Made by a program: the position numbers and the translations under genes
Notes under the pieces: generated by a model
Seen by the model: only the letters and a program-made list of their open reading frames with translations
Databases searched by the model: none
Told to the model about the DNA's origin: nothing
Shown: piece by piece, positions 13,642-16,289 of the stretch
Numbering within the stretch: position 1 is the first letter of the stretch
Layout: each line of letters starts with the position of its first letter
Assembly: GCA_900544995.1 (NCBI GenBank)
Contig: UQXC01000046.1
Span: forward strand, 1-16,289
DNA length: 16,289 nucleotides
Direction of reading: 5' to 3'
From: an uncultured Collinsella sp.
GTDB taxonomy: Bacteria > Actinomycetota > Coriobacteriia > Coriobacteriales > Coriobacteriaceae

Positions 13642-13688
13642 GAGAGGGGAGCGGCCCTATGCGATACAAACCCAGCCGCTCCCCTCTC
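13642..13688 (+). other. Intercistronic stem-loop between lacG-2 and IICB-2
   Basis: GAGAGGGGAGCGGC (13642-13655) pairs perfectly over 14 bp with GCCGCTCCCCTCTC (13675-13688). No T-run follows (CCCCCTGGG), so it is more likely an mRNA processing or stability element than a full terminator. The gap to IICB-2 holds no other gene. Confidence 0.65.
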
Positions 13689-13796
13689 TCCCCCTGGGAC
13701 CGACCCCGCCTGCACCCGGGCTTTTAGCAAGCGGGAGACCATATAGGTTTTCAACGTCCATGCCATTAAGATTTCATGCAAAGAGGAGCGTGAACT

Positions 13797-15557
13797 ATGG
13801 AATCGATCGTTAAGTTCTTGGAGAAAGGTCAGCCGTACTTCGACAAGGTCTCTAAGAACATCTACCTTCAGGCCATTAAAGACGGCTTTTTGGCAGCAAT
13901 GCCCATCATCCTGTCTTCTTCTGTCTTCCTGCTTATTTCGACCCTGCCGGGCGTTGTCGCCACGGTCGGCGGCTTTACGCTGCCCGACTGGTGGAACGTC
14001 GACGTCGTGAACTTCTGCAACAAGGTTTACAACTTCACGATGGGCGTCGTGGGCATCATGGTCGCCGGCACCACCGCAAGCGCGCTGACCGGCTCCAAGA
14101 ACCGCCGCATGCCTGCCGGCAAGGCCATCAACGCCACGAGCACCATGGTCGCCGCCATGTGCGCTATGCTCATCTTGGCCGTTACCCAGACGAGTGCCAA
14201 GATCGACGGCGCCGATGTCTCGGTGTTCTTTACCGACAACATGGGCACCAAGGGCCTGCTGAGCTCCTTTGTCGCCGCATTTGCCACGGTCAACATCTAT
14301 GCCTTCTGCATTAAGCGAGACATCACCATCAAGCTGCCCAAAGAAGTCCCCGGCGCCATCGCCCAGAACTTCCGCGACATCTTCGCCTTCAGCTTCTCCA
14401 TCCTGTTTGTCGCCGTCATCGACGTTATCTGCCGCACCTGCTTGGCCGTCCCGTTTGCCAACGTCATCTCCACGCTGGTGAGCCCGCTGTTCGCCGCTGC
14501 CGATTCCTACGCCGGCCTCGCCCTCATCTGGTTCATGATCCCGCTGTTCTGGTTCATGGGCATCCACGGCCCCTCGGTCGTTAAGCCTGCCCTCAACGCC
14601 GCGCTGTTTGGCAACATCACCACCAACCTCGCCACGCTGCAGGCCGGCGGTCACCCCGCCCTCGCCCTGACCGAGAACTTCGGTAACTACATCGGCGAAC
14701 TCGGCGGCACCGGCGCCACGTTCATTGTCCCGATCATCTTCCTGCTCTTTATGCGCTCCAAGCAGCTCAAGGCCGTCGGCAAAGCCTCTGTCGTACCCGT
14801 GATGTTCGCCGTCAACGAACCGCTGCTGTTCGCCGCGCCCATCATCCTCAACCCGTACTTCCTGATCCCGTTCCTGTTTGCCCCCGTGGCCAACGTCCTC
14901 ATTGGTAAGTTCTTCATCGACTTTTTGGGCATGAACGGCTTTATCTATGCCATGCCGTGGGCACTCCCCGGACCGATCGGCACCTTCATCGACACCAACT
15001 TCCAGCCGATCTCTCTGGTCCTGGTTGTCGTCCTGCTGGTCGTTGACTTCTTAATCTACTACCCGTTCTGCAAGGCCTACGACAACGTCCTGTGCAAGCA
15101 GGAGGCCGAGACCCTGGCCGAAGAAGAGGCCGAGGAGACCAAGGCCGTCAAGACCGCTGCCGCCCCCGCCGTTGAGGCTCCTGTTGTCGAGACCGCTTCT
15201 GCCACTGAGGCCTCCGCAGCTCCGTCCGCCCTTAAGGGCAAGGATCTGAGGGTTCTGGTTCTGTGCGCTGGCGCCGGCACCTCTGCACTGCTCGCCAACG
15301 CGCTTAAGGAAGGCGCCGACGAGCTGGGCATCGACATTACCGCCAACGCCGGTGCCTACGGCAGCCACTACGCCATCATGGACCAGTACAACGTCATCGT
15401 CCTGGCTCCGCAGGTTCGCACCTATTACAACGAGATGAAGGCCGACACCGACCGCCTGGGCATCACGCTGCTGTCGCCCAAGGGCAAACAGTACATCGAC
15501 CTCACCAAGGATCCCAAGGGTGCCGTCGCCTGGATTGAGGAAAACCTCGAGGCATAA
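13797..15557 (+). CDS. Lactose-type PTS IICB transporter 2
   Basis: A 586-residue paralogue of IICB-1 with the same layout: a multi-helix IIC domain, an Ala/Glu/Thr-rich linker (about 440-480) and a C-terminal IIB. The IIC active-site positions are His257 in GIHGPSVVKPAL and Glu341 in NEPLLFAAP. The IIB motif VLVLCAGAGTSALLANAL has phospho-acceptor Cys490. GAGGAG lies 8 bases before the ATG. No IIA domain is present; LacF probably phosphorylates it. It follows lacG-2 and ends at a strong terminator. Substrate-contacting regions differ from IICB-1, and the neighbouring hydrolase suggests another beta-galactoside, which the sequence alone does not identify. Confidence 0.92.
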   Translation: MESIVKFLEKGQPYFDKVSKNIYLQAIKDGFLAAMPIILSSSVFLLISTLPGVVATVGGFTLPDWWNVDVVNFCNKVYNFTMGVVGIMVAGTTASALTGSKNRRMPAGKAINATSTMVAAMCAMLILAVTQTSAKIDGADVSVFFTDNMGTKGLLSSFVAAFATVNIYAFCIKRDITIKLPKEVPGAIAQNFRDIFAFSFSILFVAVIDVICRTCLAVPFANVISTLVSPLFAAADSYAGLALIWFMIPLFWFMGIHGPSVVKPALNAALFGNITTNLATLQAGGHPALALTENFGNYIGELGGTGATFIVPIIFLLFMRSKQLKAVGKASVVPVMFAVNEPLLFAAPIILNPYFLIPFLFAPVANVLIGKFFIDFLGMNGFIYAMPWALPGPIGTFIDTNFQPISLVLVVVLLVVDFLIYYPFCKAYDNVLCKQEAETLAEEEAEETKAVKTAAAPAVEAPVVETASATEASAAPSALKGKDLRVLVLCAGAGTSALLANALKEGADELGIDITANAGAYGSHYAIMDQYNVIVLAPQVRTYYNEMKADTDRLGITLLSPKGKQYIDLTKDPKGAVAWIEENLEA

Positions 15558-15590
15558 GACGCTGACGCCACCTGCCGCTCGCAGAAAATA

Positions 15591-15632
15591 ATGGCCCGCG
15601 CATCGATATGTGATGCGCGGGCCATTTTGTTT
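15591..15632 (+). terminator. Strong intrinsic terminator of the module-2 operon
   Basis: A perfect 14-bp stem, ATGGCCCGCGCATC (15591-15604) with GATGCGCGGGCCAT (15612-15625), has a 7-base loop and is followed by TTTGTTT. It starts 33 bp after the IICB-2 stop codon. Confidence 0.93.
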
Positions 15633-15650
15633 AGACCGAGCCCTTCCTAC

Positions 15651-15717
15651 CGTTCATCTCGATCTGTAACATCTAACCGAGTTTTTCGGTCCTAGCTGTT
15701 ACAGATCGAGATGAACG
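15651..15717. repeat. Long hairpin repeat C (TGTAACA family, loop type 1)
   Basis: The arms CGTTCATCTCGATCTGTAAC... (15651-15675) and ...ACAGATCGAGATGAACG (15693-15717) match at 24 of 25 positions. The inner ACCGA/TCGGT stem extends the hairpin around a GTTTT loop. It is the most perfect of the five members and starts just after the module-2 terminator. Confidence 0.9.
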
Positions 15718-15735
15718 CACAGGCCAAGCCGAAAA

Positions 15736-15790
15736 TCTCAATCTGTAACATGTAGACCGCTTTTGACCGCTTAGATGTTACAGATCGAGA
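15736..15790. repeat. Long hairpin repeat D (TGTAACA family, loop type 2)
   Basis: TCTCAATCTGTAACATGTAG pairs with TTAGATGTTACAGATCGAGA (17 of 20 matches). The loop ACCGCTTTTGACCG matches unit B. The sequence after it (CAAACGGAATAAGCC) also resembles that after B (CAAACGGAGTAGGACC), so C-D is homologous to A-B. Confidence 0.85.
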
Positions 15791-15816
15791 CAAACGGAAT
15801 AAGCCTGGCCGAATTG

Positions 15817-15871
15817 TCTAAATCTGTAACATCTAGCTGAGACTTTCGGCCCTACCTGTTACAGATTAAGA
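15817..15871. repeat. Long hairpin repeat E (TGTAACA family, loop type 1)
   Basis: TCTAAATCTGTAACATCTAG pairs with CTACCTGTTACAGATTAAGA (17 of 20 matches), with a CTGAGACTTTCGGCC loop like A and C. It ends 18 bp before the stop codon of the partial lacI-3. The 15558-15889 interval holds only the terminator and hairpins C, D and E. Confidence 0.85.
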
Positions 15872-15889
15872 TGAACAGGCCGAGCAAGC

Positions 15890-16289
15890 CTACGCCCGCA
15901 GGTCCTTCACGCTGGTACGCTCGACCAACACGCCCGAGACGAGCGTACGGCTTCTGGAGCTCGGAGCTTCTAGGCCCGCAACGACCTCGTTGAGCGCACG
16001 GACGCCCAGCTCGCGGTGGCGAAACTTCACCGACGTCAGAATCGAGTTGGGAATCGTCTTGTAAAGCTCATCGTCGAAACCGATCACGGACACGTCGTCG
16101 GGCACGCTAAGCCCTTTGTCGCGTAGAGCCATCATCACGCCGTTTGCCATGCAGTCGTTAGCAGCGAGGACCGCCGTGCAATCGGGCTTATCGGCAAGCA
16201 CAAGGCCCGCGGCGTAGCCACTATCCGCATTCCAATCGCCTTGCAGAGGCTCCGGCGGGGCCAAGCCACCCGCCCCGAGTGTTGATGGC
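15890..16289 (-). CDS. LacI-family regulator 3 (partial, N-terminus outside window)
   Basis: The C-terminal 132 residues or so of a LacI/GalR-family regulator; the frame stays open to the window edge, so the DNA-binding domain is not seen. The LQGDWNADSGYAAGLVLAD, VLAANDCMANGVMMAL, VPDDVSVIGFDDE and final VLVERTSVKDLRA blocks align with lacI-1 and lacI-2. A TTG at 16264 could be mistaken for a start, but the family alignment requires about 200 more residues upstream. Its position beyond the module-2 operon, convergent with it, copies the lacI-2 arrangement and suggests a third divergent module to the right. Confidence 0.92.
   Translation of the reverse strand, partial: PSTLGAGGLAPPEPLQGDWNADSGYAAGLVLADKPDCTAVLAANDCMANGVMMALRDKGLSVPDDVSVIGFDDELYKTIPNSILTSVKFRHRELGVRALNEVVAGLEAPSSRSRTLVSGVLVERTSVKDLRA

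Noticed and set aside
10643..15871. TGTAACA hairpins as CRISPR or tRNA/ncRNA genes
   Set aside because: Each unit is a long self-complementary hairpin with diverged arms, not a short repeat with spacers; no cloverleaf or cas genes are seen.

Overview
The window is high-GC, gene-dense bacterial DNA dominated by a lactose / beta-galactoside phosphotransferase (PTS) catabolic locus. The protein families (LacABC tagatose-6-phosphate pathway, lactose-type PTS IIA and IICB, GH1 6-phospho-beta-galactosidases, LacI-family repressors) and the high-GC codon use fit a host-associated actinobacterium of the Coriobacteriia, such as a Collinsella-like gut organism. That assignment rests on family recognition and composition only.

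Left edge (1-1724): a possible C-terminal tail of an upstream gene, then an isolated AAA_14/DUF4143-type ATPase (261-1562, +). It is preceded by three 33-bp-phased near-palindromes and bracketed by two directly repeated 48-bp elements; a third copy lies at 5207. Middle left (1668-5663, all minus strand): lacC, lacB and lacA form a lacABC operon for galactose-6-phosphate -> tagatose-6-phosphate -> tagatose-1,6-bisphosphate. Upstream come an unrecognised six-helix membrane protein with its own strong terminator, then a stand-alone lactose-type PTS IIA gene (lacF). No lacD aldolase gene is present.

Right half (5878-16289): two parallel uptake/hydrolysis modules, each with a divergent LacI-family regulator. 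Module 1 is lacI-1 (-) | IICB-1, 6-P-beta-galactosidase-1 (+). Module 2 is lacI-2 (-) | 6-P-beta-galactosidase-2, IICB-2 (+), with the two structural genes in swapped order. A third, truncated lacI-type gene runs off the right edge, hinting at a third module. Neither transporter carries its own IIA, so the single LacF probably serves both. The phosphorylated disaccharides are cut by the two GH1 enzymes and the galactose-6-phosphate enters LacABC.

Regulatory layer: each divergent promoter carries three copies of a 16-bp operator-like sequence with a central CG. The left half is shared, and the right half differs between modules (TGCCAT versus GCTCAT). Four promoter regions (lacA, lacF, module 1, module 2) also carry an ACCGTT-type direct repeat with exact 21-bp periodicity. 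That is the geometry expected of an AraC/XylS-type activator, which is not encoded here. A family of five long ATCTGTAACA...TGTTACAGAT hairpins fills the two convergent 3' junctions. The combined scheme (local LacI repression at +1, a shared 21-bp direct-repeat site upstream) is the most interesting inference from this window.
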